Part shown: piece after piece, positions 1-12,035 of the stretch | Layout: each line of letters begins with the position of its first letter | How positions within the stretch are numbered: position 1 is the stretch's first letter | Source: Amphirosellinia nigrospora | Lineage: Eukaryota > Ascomycota > Sordariomycetes > Xylariales > Xylariaceae | Length of the DNA: 64,000 bases | Direction: 5' to 3' | Assembly (NCBI GenBank): GCA_004123355.1 | Contig: SCHM01000002.1 | Location: 4,685,569-4,749,568 of the forward strand | The notes under the pieces: model-generated | Databases searched by the model: none | Seen by the model: only the letters and a program-made list of their open reading frames with translations | Told to the model about the DNA's origin: nothing | Made by a program: the position numbers and the translations under genes

Positions 1-149
1 ATATAGGCCGAATTGCCATGCGTTGGAGGAAAACGAGGGGTCCACATTCTGCCGTTCTTCCCTATACAAGGACTCATGGGTCGCCTCGACGTCTCAAAAC
101 TTAACATTGCTGTAGAAGACGAGTGCACCAAAACCAACCAATAGTAGAA

Positions 150-966
150 ATGATTTATCCAATCCTGTTGGTGTGCGCCGGACTCGCGTCCCAGGTCTCA
201 GCAGCATGCAGTCGAACAACACTGCAAGAAGTTGCGGCGCATATGTGGAGGCACAAGCTGGAGGAAAGCCGACACTACTCAGCTTGGCCAGCAACACTAG
301 TTATGCCGAGAACGATAAACAATTGGACATCACGAAGGGCGTTCTGTCTCAACCTATCACGATCGATTTCAACCGCAGCATCTACGACACGACCCAGTGC
401 GCGACATTCACAGAGCTGTCAGCCGCGACGTCGGAGCACCCCTATGTCATCGCCACGCGCATGCTACTTACCGAAGACGGCAGCAAGATCACGAAGATCG
501 AGTCTGTCGTGACCGATAACGGTGACTGGGCGTTCAATGCCACCGGCCACCTATACTGGACCCGACAAGAAAAGTGGGAGACCATCCCGGAGGCCCAACG
601 TGACACTCGCGCCGCCATCCAGGCTGCCGGAGACGCATATCTCGACCAGTGGGGTAACTCGGCACTGCCCGTTCCGCTGGGACGCCCTGTGCCCGTCTCG
701 AAGGTGGCGCCTACACCGGGCAGAGCAACCCATCCGCCAACACGTGTAAGATGGGAGCATTCCCACAGCCCCTGAAGGTCGGCCATCGACGATACATAAT
801 CGATGAAGAGCTTGGTGCGGTGGATATCTTCAATGGGTTCCCGTGGCTTGAGGCTACCAAACCAGACGGCGCGGTGCCAAGTACCAATTTCATTCGCGTC
901 GAGCGCGGGATGATTCGGTATATCCATGAGATCACTGTGTGTGAAACTCCTCGCTGTGGACGATGA
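150..966 (+). pseudogene. Secreted DUF8021-type protein, broken
   Basis: A secreted fungal protein of unknown function, about 270 residues, resembling the DUF8021 family. The start at 150 opens a signal peptide (MIYPILLVCAGLASQVSA, then Cys). The body carries family-like blocks: TQCATFTEL, HPYVIATRM, NGDWAFNATGHLYW, AAIQAAGDAYLDQW, CKMGAFPQPLKVGHRRYIID and IRYIHEITVCETP. The reading frame slips twice, once about 235 (after QEVA, before AYVEAQAGGKP) and once about 690 (before CARLEGGAYTGQ). Each slip is explained by one missing base, and no intron fits either place. The stop is at 964-966. It is therefore a recent pseudogene or has two sequence errors. The family name comes from memory of its conserved blocks, and the molecular role is unknown. 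Confidence 0.6.
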
Positions 967-1854
967 TGGGCTAGGACATGATGTGGTAGCTTTTGTATAA
1001 GTCTGGAGGATCCATAGTTTATAGAACTACTTTGACAATTCCACTACCATCTTCTGCATCCCTCACATTGCTTTGTCATTGATTATTTCTTCATGCAATG
1101 CGTCCTTCTATTCGCATGATAGTAAGTTCCTGATTAAAGTTGTACTTAAATATTTCTGTTAAGTTTCTCTTGCGACTGAAGTAGGGCGAGTGGGATATAT
1201 ATGGGCAAATTAGGCCCAGGGGGCAAGTAATTGGGTAAAATGACTAAGGGGATGGGTCACGTAAAAACACCAAATATCCCTCTGTATTTCACCTTTGTAT
1301 TTAACACAAGCAGCGCAGAGTTTTTAAATTTTTGGGTTTTTATCAATATATTGCGTTCCCTTCGATCAAAGGATTCCCCTTATTTCTACATGACTGAGAC
1401 TCGAATTGGATGAGTAATTCGCAGATTACCTCCTTTCCAGTGGTCCCAGTCACCTTAGGCCAATTCACTAGATACCTACTTAGGTAATCGAACGTTGCTT
1501 GTCACACAGACAAGCCACAAGAGCTTAGCTACAGAGTCACCTAGCTCCCAGCATTATCATGAGCTGAGACATTAGCATGGTGTCAGAATAGCATTGGTTA
1601 GAATATTCCTCGACTCCTCTCGAATAATTATACTTTCGGAGGCCTCCGAGGAGAAAAGGGTTATTAAATGACCTTTTGTGAAACCTACATCCTATCCCTT
1701 CCAATCGATAATATTTACTCTTCCACCTAAGTCCTGCCGACCCCAAACTGCTGCAGCATTGACATAACCGCGACACAATCAAAATATAGAATGTTGTCAA
1801 GTCGGAGACTCGACCATTTGCAGTTACTTATATAAGACACGTACCGCAACAGCC
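967..1854. other. Intergenic, no gene seen
   Basis: No coding stretch with recognisable homology. Small open frames at 1231-1413 and 1537-1800 have no family features and ordinary AT-rich composition. Nothing repetitive stands out. Confidence 0.5.
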
Positions 1855-2900
1855 ATGGAACCTCACGTTACAGCACACCAACTACCGGAGAAGCGGCCCA
1901 ACAAGGAGGAATTCTGGAATGTTCCCTATTAAAGTTGCCGGTTGAGCTAATTCTTCAAATACGGCCACATCTGACGCCTATAGACCTTGCTCTCTTCTAC
2001 TAAACCTGCCGGTCACTACGACTCATCCTCGGACAGAATGCAAGCGCCGCCCAATTGCCTTGCAGCGACTATTACTGGTCATATCTCAATCTTCGCGGAG
2101 AGACCTACCTGATCAGTGGGCATGCGGGTCCTGCAATAGCTTTCATCGCGTAGTCGAGAGCGATATTCCCGCATCTGTTCTTGAGGTGTCATCATGCCCT
2201 CGGATTTATATTGATTTCGGCGCTGGAAATTACGTACCGAATAAGTTACGCCAACGGCAAATCTCTGACTATCGTCACATCAACCTTGACTATCGTCATA
2301 TTCAACTGTCATTGAAATACAGCCGCTTACAGATCAGTCAGTATAACCCCTACCTTCAAGCCATGATGAAACCGCATCATGACAGGCAATATGCGCCTGA
2401 TCCCTCGGACATCTCGGCCGGGAAACCTCGAGTAAAGACCTGGTATTCAGCATACCCCAAAATTGTTAAAGGGCACGACGGGAACCTTAGGTTTTTGCTT
2501 TTATCTACATGGTGTTTCCACGACGGGTGTATAAAACTATGCCTCCAGAACATGGGATTCAACCCAATCTGCAGGCGTGTGGCGCTAAACCATCCGCTGT
2601 ATAACCCCTTAATCGTCTCTTCGAAGATATGGTCGAACAAGTGTTCGAGGGAGACAGGCAAGAAATGACTAGCGCTTGCCATTTTTGCGCCACAGATTTT
2701 GCAGTGCAACTTAGCTCTGACAAGACGTCCCTCACTCTATATGTCTGGTAGGACCTTGGGCCGAGGGCATTTACGATTACGGAATGGACTTCTACAGACA
2801 TCCAAGGCCTTGTAGCGGCTGGCGGTGTGTGATGAAGAGAGGCTATGATGAAAGGGGATCTATAAGGAGACTCTGTGAATCAAGAGAAATATACCTAAAT
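1855..2900 (+). pseudogene. F-box-type protein relic
   Basis: Looks like a decayed fungal F-box protein. After a short leader (ATG at 1855) comes LPVELILQIRPHLTPIDLAL followed by TCRSLRLILG, the usual F-box helix pattern. It is interrupted by a stop near 2001 and a frame change about 2100. The open middle (2060-2668) has the Cys-pair and aromatic pattern often seen after fungal F-boxes (CGSCNSFHRV, CPRIYIDFG, HIQLSLKYSRLQ). The tail after 2669 reads ACHFCATDFAVQL and then DLGPRAFTITEW in the same frame, with stops between. A live copy would recruit substrates to an SCF ubiquitin ligase; this one cannot. Identification rests on pattern only. Confidence 0.4.
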
Positions 2901-3642
2901 CAGCGATCGAGCGGCGCGTTCGAATTCATGGCCTCATGAACCATTTACTGATTATTATCATGGCGACCTCACCGGGATCCTCACACTCTCGGCGTAATCA
3001 CGAAATACACTACACAAGATGGGAAAAGGAGGGCTGTCTGTATATAGTCATGTTGAATCTACAAGCTTAGTTCCAGAGACTTTCGCAAAAACAAGTGTAT
3101 GTGATTATCCCGGTTTATTGCAAGGCCCCTGATATACTTTCTTTTGCTTTTGGAAATTCGGAGCTGGTCTACGACGAACTTAAAAGGGACATTTGCCTCC
3201 CACTACACGTTTCTCTAATACAAGGGAATTTTAGGCTACATTACATCATTGGGAGACCTTCTAACCATAGTTTAGACGAAGCACGCGGAGTTGTACAGAC
3301 CCTACCCGTACGAATAGCCAGAGTATACTTGCCGCTAGTAATGGGAAACAGTCAGTGTCACTAGGGGCTAGCAGAACACAGAAATCTCTTTCTTCTTGGT
3401 GAGTTGTTGCTTATTTCTTTCAACGTATAGGCAATGCTCGTTGTGAGATTGTTTAGGAAGGCTTCGAAGTTGTAATCTTTTAGTTGGGTCTCTCTTGTAG
3501 GTACTGCCAGGTGGAGAGAGCTAACGGTTCTAGGTCTATCGCCGATCCTCGGTACGGTTTGTACGGGCAGGGGGGTTTTGGTGGGGACTTTAGTTAAGGT
3601 CTGCCCCGCAGGCCCAACATACCAAAGCGCGCTTTTAGCGTG
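2901..3642. other. Intergenic, no gene seen
   Basis: Open frames at 3095-3364 (+) and 3361-3717 (-) show no recognisable domain. The minus-strand frame runs through the 12-base minisatellite and is probably fortuitous. Confidence 0.4.
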
Positions 3643-3697
3643 TCTTTGGAGGGGTCTTTGGAGGGGTCTTTGGAGGGGTCCTTGGAGGGGTCCTTGG
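3643..3697 (+). repeat. 12-base minisatellite, about 5 copies
   Basis: Tandem copies of a GGAGGGGTCTTT unit; later copies read GTCCTT. Because the unit is 12 bases, it keeps both strands open as Leu-Glu-Gly-Ser or Arg-Pro-Leu-Gln repeats, which explains the overlapping open frames here. It lies about 100 bases upstream of the NAD+ synthetase start. Confidence 0.85.
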
Positions 3698-3798
3698 AAA
3701 ACAGCCAACATTTCCATGCTAGGTATCTCGACATCCTCACTCCAACACCTTCAATATCTAGCCTAGCGGATCAGACGAGCATAGTCTGCCACACCATT

Positions 3799-6700
3799 AT
3801 GTCGTTCCTTACTGTCGCTGCGGCGACGTTACCTAGCGTCCCATTGGACTTCGAAGGCAACAGGGATAGAATACTGGAATCCATCAAGGTCGCCAAGAGC
3901 CTAGGAGCTCGGGTTCGTACTGGACCAGAGGTGAGAAGGCTAGAAAATCTATGTGCACCATGTCATGCACCATGTCATGCGCATGCTGACGAAGATGTCT
4001 TGCAGCTTGAAATCCCCGGTTATGGCTGTTTAGATCGTAAGGACATCCAATTATAGATCATAGGTCATACACTGATACTGATCCGTCCTCTCTCAGACCA
4101 CCTAGGTACGGTACCTTCATCGCCAATGTCCCTTGACAGATGCTAATGAATGCACAGAGGGAGATACGTTTGCCCATTCCTGGGAAGTTCTGGCCGAGAT
4201 CATCAGCGACGAAGCTTGCAAAGACATGGTCATTGATCTGGGCATGGGCTGCCGCCACAGAAATGTTCGATACAACTGGTACGTTTGTTACTCAGGCACA
4301 CCTAATTTCAACAAACTCGTGCTCACTTCGCGAACTCACATAGTCGTGTTCTCTGCACTTATAAAAAGATCTTGTTCATTCGGTAAGTGATCCAAACCCC
4401 GACATCGACACGGATACTCATTTGTTGCCAGGCCAAAGATGTCCCTTGCGAATGACGGTCTCTACAGGTAAAGTTTGAGCGTCGCCTCTTCCCCTCCTTG
4501 GCTCTACTCATATGCGCCCTCCCTAGACCCCTAAATACTTCCCACTCACAAATATTACTAACTCTCAATCGGTAGAGAAGCTCGGCATTTCACTGCTTGG
4601 GTCAAGCCCATGCAGACGGAAACATATTACCTCGAAGAGGTGATTGAGAAGGTCACTGGTCAGCGGACTGTCCCAATCGGGGATGCTATTCTATCTAGTC
4701 GAGACACGGCGATTGGATGCGAAACGTGTGAAGAACTGTTTGTTCCGCGCAATCCATCGACTGTACGAGAAAATAAGTCTATGCTTGGGCTTGATTTGCT
4801 GACCTGATGTAGTACATGTCATTGAATGGCTGCGAAATCATCTTAAATGTCAGTATCGATGACATCTACAAATGCTCGCATAGTTAACGAAACTACTAGA
4901 GTTCTGCATCACACGCGGAGCTTCGAAAACTAAGAACCAGGCTTGATCTTATTGCAAACTCAACGTACGTATCTTGAATCGCATGCATGGAGGATAATTA
5001 GTGCTGGAGAGCTGACCTACACGCTTTTCGTCTCGTAGAAGAAAGACTGGCGGATGCTATGTTTATGCCAATGCAACTGGAGCGGATGGGGTGAGTGGAA
5101 AGGCTACCCAGTGTTGTCTAGCTCTGCTGTCTGAGCAGAAATCATTTCCCTCCTATTTTCGCAGACCTTAGGTTATGTCTTGTCCTAGATAGGCGTTGTG
5201 ACGCTCTCTGCTCTCCTTAACCTAAGAACATCCAAACTCTGCTTCCTAATGGTAATTGCTGACCCTGCGCGCTTAGGAAGCACGGATGATGTATGATGGC
5301 TCTTCAATGATCCTGGTACGCCAATACTAAGAAATCCGCGTCTGCTTGATGTTGCACATTAGGACAAGGCTAACTTATTACAGTTGAACGGGAAAGTCCT
5401 AGAGCAAGGAGCTCAGTTCTCCCTCGAACCTGTTGAAGTCATCACAGCGACGATCAATCTCGAAGAAATACGTAGCTTCCGTTCCAGCATATCACGCAAC
5501 GTTCAAGCAGCTGCGCAGGCGGATTATCCACGAGTTGAACTCGACATTAGGCTATCGCGATCAGCTGAAGACATTTACTTGTCGGATTCTCTTCAATTTT
5601 CGAGGGAGAAGGAGCTCCACATCCTTGACCCAATGTCTGAAATTTGGATGGCTACTTCTGTTTAGTAAGTAGTCCTCTCTACACAAAGGCTTCTTGAAGA
5701 GCCACTTACTTACTGCGAACGGAACAGTCTCTGGCAGTGTAAGTCATCTTCTTCACCTGCTCTTGTCAGTTTAACATTTAGGTCCGGGCTTAAAGATTGA
5801 ACTTGGGTACAGATCTCGTCCGAACGTCGTCTGCAGGATTCTTCCTCAGTTTATCTGGTGGTATGCAGCTTCACAAGTAACCTTTATGGGCTATATGATT
5901 GATCGTTTCCTAGGGTTGGATAGCTCAACTGTTGCACTGTTCGTCGTACGTTTCTTTCCTATAAGGAATCTTCAGATGTGTCTAGCAATGGAGCAAGAAA
6001 TTGAAAGGATAGACTAACATGAGCTATAATAGTACGGCATGGCGAAAGTTGTCCTCAGCTCTATTGAGTCGGGTTCGAAAACCACATTGGCGGACTTGAG
6101 ACGGGTGACCGGCTTGAAAAATCTGGTCCCCAAGACACCTGAAGAAATTGTCAATCTATTGCTAACGACATGCTACATGGGGACCGTCAACTCATCTGAA
6201 GAAACTCGCTCTCGGTAAGCAATTATCGGATTCAATTTTTGGGCTCTCGTCATTCGAGGCTGCACCGACTTTCCGCTGGTGAAATGCTAGCTGCTATGGA
6301 AGTGACGTTCTACTTGCATGAGTATAGACTGATCTGCAGTAGTGCAGAAGTGCTTAGCACAAAGATTGGCGCTTATCATATGTCTATCCAAATCGATACC
6401 GCAGTGCAGGCAAACTTAAGCATAGTCAAGGACGCGCTTAATTTCGAACCGAGATACACAGTTGAGGGTGGCTCGCAAGCTGAGAACCTGGCGCTACAGG
6501 TATGTGAAACCCTTATTATATCGCCATATTTCAACTCTACTAACCAAAATAGAATATTCAAGCTCGCTCTCGGCTAGTCGCTCAATACATGTTGGCTCAG
6601 CTTGCCACCACGGCACGTGATACTCCGAGGAAGGGCTCTGCCTTACTTGTGTTGACAAGCGGAAATGTCGTATGTACGACCCTCGTGTTCTTCACCAAGA

Positions 6701-8303
6701 CGCCACTGGTATGAATTACAGACCTAGAATGCCATACTAACGTGAATTCAGGATGAGAATCTAAGGGTTACGTATGTGCTAATCAATTCTTTCTGTACTA
6801 AGATGTTTTCAAGATGGAAAACTACTTGAAAGTGCAATTGCTAACCCCAATGCTTCCAGTACACGAAATACGATGCGGTTTGTCTAATCACTATCTTGTT
6901 TGCCCTACTTAGCTAATTTCTACAGTCTTCGGGTGATCTTGCACCCCTGGGTTCTATAGGTGTGTATAAAACCCCGCCTTTCTAAATCCCTAAGCCTCTC
7001 TCTTTCAGTCTGGCTCTGTATGTCGATTTGCTAATCAGTGCTATAGTAAGTTTGTCATTGTTGGCTGGAGGGTGCAACATTGGATAATTTTATAGAGGAT
7101 GTCTTTGAAACTAATGCATTCTTTCTATCTAGTCGGTATGTATAAAGATTTAAATCTCTTGACTCCTAAGCGGTTCTTTCGAGCATGTGCATGTGCTAAC
7201 TAGTTGATCATTATTATAGTAAGCAACTCTCCGTCTTTGGTCGGTGAAACAACCGAGTTCGTTTCGAAGGGATGTCTTTAAAAACTGACATTATTCATTT
7301 GTGTCACGTAGGAAGAACGACGCGAAACTCTTCCAGAAGTTAGCTTCCCCTATTGGTTCTGCGTTAAATTCCTTCACTAACCTTTAATAGATGGGTAGTC
7401 GATGCATGGAATCTCCCGATCATGAATTCCTTCATTGATGCCACACCGACAGCTGAGCTCTTACCTCTTACCGCCGGGTACAAGAGGATGAAGGTACAAT
7501 CCCGGAGTCTTTTCCACCCGTTTTAGACCAAACGCTACTCATTTACTCGTGCATATCCCCGAAACAATTTGAACATGCAGAGATTTATTAAAGGTAATAA
7601 TTACTGACTCTCGAATACTTGTAGTTGAAATGGGCTTGACCTATGCTGAACTATCTATGTTCGGTGTTTTGCGCCGTGTAGGGCGCTTAGGCCCCTGGTC
7701 ATGTTATCTCCAATTACTAGGTTCTTGGAAAGGGAAATTGGAGCCTCAGCAAATCGCCGAGAAGACCATGCATTTCTTCAGGAATTATGCGATTAATAGT
7801 ATGAGCCATACAGTCATTTCAAACCCCTTCAGCTTTAATGCTGTCAATTTCCCGCATGCTCTCAGCACACTCCCACTGGAAGCCAAAACTAACAACACTG
7901 ACTTCATTTTAAAGGACACAAAGCAGTCGTATTGACTCCTTCGGTTCATCTTTCGGCTATAGTATGTCACTCCTGAGGCTCAATACCACGGATCTGCATT
8001 AATACTGACCTGGCTACAGATCCCGATGATAATAGGTATGTCAGATGGTTTTCAACTTGAAAGCGACAATTACTAACTTGGAATTAGACACGATCTTCGG
8101 CCCTTCCTCTGTTAGTCTTTCTTCCTGTTTCAAACACCCCCTTTGCTTTGCATGGTCTCGAGAATTTACAGTACAAGCCTGAGGTTCAAAAGAGTCAGTG
8201 ATTGCTGACTCCGGCATTAGATATCGTAAATTGGCCGTTCCAATTCAAGAAGATCCAAGCCCATGCCAAGCACATAGAGGAGATGATGAAGAATAAGAAA
8301 TAA
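3799..8303 (+). CDS. QNS1: Glutamine-dependent NAD+ synthetase, about 28 exons
   Basis: ATP- and glutamine-dependent amidation of nicotinic acid adenine dinucleotide to NAD+. Removing GT-AG introns gives a near full-length protein of about 715 residues. The N-terminal nitrilase-type glutaminase keeps its triad: Glu in [13 protein letters not shown], Lys in [10 protein letters not shown], Cys in GCETCEELF. The synthetase domain keeps the ATP loop SGGLDSS, then [58 protein letters not shown] and [13 protein letters not shown]. Exons are 3799-3930, 4006-4036, 4140-4278, 4344-4382, 4432-4467, 4576-4762, 4813-4848, 4900-4964, 5039-5090, 5277-5315, 5384-5664, 5728-5738, 5813-5860, 5914-5945, 6033-6214, 6340-6499, 6553-6669, 6752-~6771, 6860-6877, 6926-6959, 7312-7338, 7391-7493, 7581-7593, 7625-7798, 7915-7961, 8020-8035, 8088-8110, 8221-8303. 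The first 17 exons join in frame. Junctions near 6770, 6960-7311 and 7961 do not close under plain GT-AG rules, so hidden micro-exons or early decay are possible. Confidence 0.85.
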
Positions 8304-9639
8304 GTATCTGGGGGGTCCGCATTTCGAGATGCAGTTGCTGATCTTTACGAATTCTAACGGGCATCAAACTCGGACATACTATTGTCCTGTGTCCTGTAGA
8401 AGATGTTTGGACAGGAGGGAGACGCTGCATCAGCACGATGAGCCCATCGAGGCCTTTGTACTGTGTTTCAAATTTGCTACTAAGGGAAGACGTTATGATA
8501 TTCTAAGATAAATAGAACTCATTAGAGACTAGCATAAGAGCAATGCAGTTTCACTAAAGAACGAAGGCGGTTTCTGTTTCTAGGAACTCTCATGAAATAT
8601 GCTGCCGCGGTAGGATTGTCCTAGGTCTTCTTGGGGCCTTTAATACCGACGTGTCAGAATAGCGAAGCCAGGCAGAACTGTATGCACTTTCTCGTTCCAA
8701 ATTGCTTCTTGCACAGCTCGTATATAAGAGCTATAAAGGGTCAAGTGATTGACTTGATTACCTACGTTCTATGTTTGGGATACCTCCATCTAGAAATCGA
8801 TGTCATTATTGTAGGTCATCCGCAATGTATGAGAACATTGTTGAGCTAGGGAATGTCGTTTCTTTATCTCTGTACTTCTCGATGGTTCTTACCTAGGAAA
8901 CACGACCTAATGACCATTTAGCATTAGTTGTTGGTCCTGAGGGAGCATCCATAGATGGAGAAGCATGATATGATAAGACCGCAAAAGCACATGCCCGCAC
9001 ATCCAAGCCCCCGCGATGCATAATCCAGATACTAGCATTTGAATACGACGGGTTGCGAATGGCCAAGATTTGATCACATGGCTCTGAGTTCCGGGTTCAA
9101 AGAAAGACGATGATTGGAAACCGTGGTACGTAACCCCCTTAATGTCAGCGCGTAAGAGCGGAGACAGGGTGTAAGGTATTCAAACGTCATTGCATGTGCG
9201 CTGCGAGATTACCAGGTTCCCCTCTCCTAGAAGATTAAACGAACTACTTCATGCTTCGTCTTACTTTTGTTGCTACCAATTGCATCAAACCACCATTGGG
9301 TACGGAAATAAAACGCGAGTAAGACGTTGAGATCACCAACATCCCCATAGAATGCTGCATGAGCGGCGCACCAGGTAGTGGGGTACATGGCCAAGCTTCA
9401 CGAACGAAGGGACTCTCCATCCCAGTGAGGATGGAGGTATATGACCCCGTACCCAGCATAAAGGCAACTTTCAATCAATCAAGAAAATTTACTGATTTTC
9501 ATCAGCAAGACCGCGTCCTGTACAAAATTTCCAAGTCAAGAACAGTCAGGAATCCTCCACGGTAGACACAGTCTGAGATAAGTATCGTCTTGAGCTGCGC
9601 GGATATAGATACGCACCTATCTCTGCGCTAATTCATTTA
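8304..9639. other. Intergenic, no gene assigned
   Basis: Only short open frames are present. The minus-strand frame 9244-9474 has a hydrophobic pattern that could be a membrane-protein scrap, but I do not recognise it. Confidence 0.4.
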
Positions 9640-11530
9640 CAAGTATGGCGTAAGCTTTACTTCAGTTCTTATGGGACTCTGGTCGTCGTATTTTTCTACC
9701 GCCTGAGTAGAATCGGTCGAAGGCCAAAAGGACTCCCCCAGGGCCACCAACTCTGCCCTGATAGGCAATTTACATCTTATGCCTAAAGAAAAGGGGCACC
9801 TGCAATTCCAGAAATGGGCTAATGAATATGGACCAATCTACTCCCTCATCTTGGGCACCCAAGTTATGATTGTACTATCATCCGACGAAGCCGTAAAGGA
9901 CTTGCTAGACAAAAAAGCAGCATATATTCATCCCGGCCGACATGTACCTCAGCCATAGGATTGTCAGTGGCGGGTTTCGAATGGTACAGATGGTGAGTCA
10001 GTGACTCTGATTAGCTAAATGGAAAAATAAGGCGATCGCAAGCTGACTTCGAATATAGGAATATGGTGATACTTGGAGGATGATTCGAGGAATTGTACAC
10101 AATACTCTCAACGTCAAGGCTTCTAGAGCGTACGTCCCGTATCAAGACCTCGAGAGCAAAGCAATGCTACTTGGATTCCTCGAACAGCCTTCACGGTTCT
10201 TTAACCATATCCGAAGATATACAAACTCCATATCTACCCAAATGATATTCGGATTCCGGACACTGGATATCGATGATCCGAAACTAGACCAACTTATTCA
10301 TGTATGCATCGGGTTTCTATTCACAGTGTAATTTTGTGCTTACATTATGAACAGGGCTTTGAGAAGTGGAGCGAGCTTGCAGGAAGCCAGACTGCGGCAC
10401 TTCTGGATATCTTCCCAATACTTAGACATCTCCAGATACATTTCTCCCTGCCAAGAGATACGCGAAGAAGCTGCATGAGAAAGAGTATGACTTATATGTA
10501 GGCCATTACTTGACTGCGAAAAGAAAATGAAAGAGGGCAAGGCAAAGGTTAGCATCTCGAATCACATAATATTGTGAAGATCAGCTTGAGGGTCTAACCA
10601 TGTAGTATTCTAGCCTTGTGCTTGTTCAGATATCGTTCGAGCGCAAGACGAATTGAAATTCTCGGATGGTCTTGCCGGCTATACTAGCGGTACTTTACTC
10701 GAGGCAGGCTCCGACACCTCAGCCTCAACATGATCGGATTCATCCAGGGCCTGGTGATCTTCCCGAAGTGTCAAAACGAGCCACGCCGAGATCGATCGAG
10801 TCTGCGGAGATCGCATGCCTGATCTCAATGACCTTCCGACCTCCCCTATATACGCGGATGTATCAAGGAAGTATGCGTGTGATGCCAACGGCAATACTTG
10901 GGATCCCGCATGCTACAATTCAAGACGATGAATATCGAGGCTATCATATCCCTAAGGGTGCCGGCGTGATGCTCAATGTCTGGTCAGTTCATGACGGAAA
11001 ACTAATGAGACTAGCTTAACGTTCCTAGGTCAATACACAACGATGCATCTCGCCACCCAGAACCGCGCCGATTTGACCCTGGCAGGTGGGCGCACGATAG
11101 TCAAACATCAGCCGAAGCGGCGATCAATAGACCCGTCCAAGCGAGATCAATTCGTCTCGGCGCCGCAGAACGCCTGGTCAAGGTATGCATATTGCCGATC
11201 GTAACCTATTCTTGGCCATGTCTCGACTCCTCTGGGCGTTCGATTTCAAACTCCGTCAACCCGTCTACGGGTAAGGAGATTGTTCCAGACATGGAGGATC
11301 TGACAGAGGGCTGCTTGTTTGTCCGAATTCTTTGATGCCGATATCAAACCGCGTAGTGAGTCTAAAGCCGAGGCGATCAGAGTAGAGTGGGGGAAAATGA
11401 CCGAATTACTCGACGACGAGTTGCAATGGAAGACGTTCCAGAAGGATTGGTGTGGAGAGATTACGAACCTCATATGAAGCCAAGGCCAGTTCTTGACGCC
11501 AAGGAAGACATCTATAGGATTATGTAGTGG
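9640..11530 (+). pseudogene. Cytochrome P450 relic
   Basis: A decayed microsomal P450. Matching blocks in order are a proline-rich hinge (RRPKGLP), GNLHLMPKEKGHLQF, KWANEYGPIYSLILGTQVMI, EYGDTWRMIRGIVHNTLNVK, HIRRYTNSISTQMIFGFRT, GFEKWSELAGSQTAALLDIF, an I-helix region around 10,690-10,740, GIPHATIQDDEYRGYHIPKG, a PERF-like block near 11,060 and a C-terminal tail to about 11,526. Introns with good GT-AG borders remain, for example about 9992-10058, 10302-10354 and 10985-11030. Several small insertions or deletions break the frame. In the heme loop (about 11,155-11,180) the invariant Cys codon can no longer be read. Once a family-typical 500-residue enzyme, it is now non-functional. Its substrate is unknown. 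Confidence 0.75.
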
Positions 11531-12035
11531 AGGAAATCGGCAGATTGTGTTGGCGACAAAGTGAAGTAAACGTGACATACGGAGTATGAAGCGATTATAG
11601 ATTCGGAGTATTTGCGGCGCCAAGCACTACGTTTTATCTGATATGTTCTGGTTAGTATCTCCGACTATAGCAGTACTATAGTCAAAAGCTCAACCTCAAT
11701 AAATGAAGGGAGGATCGATATCTATAGGCTCCAGGTACCTCTCTCTACGTTGCCTTGATACAAGGAAGTATATAATTTCGCATGATTCAACGTCGAGATA
11801 GAACGAGCCAACACGAACTTTCTAGTCGCATTATGCCCTTAAGGCGCAAGGCACTATACACAAACAGTAGTTGACAGAGAAGGGGCTATTGAAGAGTATG
11901 AAAATTCCGAGATCGGAGTCCGACTACCACACCCTCCTGATATAAATTCTTCGATTATCCTACATTGCGTGGCCGACCTCAGGTTAATAGCGCCGCGGCC
12001 AGCCGGTGTGCCTACAATGCATTCGTATCCGCAGA
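11531..12035. other. Intergenic, nothing seen
   Basis: No homology-bearing frame. It separates the P450 relic from the convergent BIM1-like gene. Confidence 0.5.

Noticed and set aside
3361-3717. 118-residue minus-strand frame
   Set aside because: Runs through the 12-base minisatellite, which keeps both strands open; no family recognised.
5101-7560. NAD+ synthetase fragments read as random decay with insertions
   Set aside because: The interruptions begin with GT, end with AG, often carry CTAAC-like branch sites and keep codon phase across most junctions, so they are introns.
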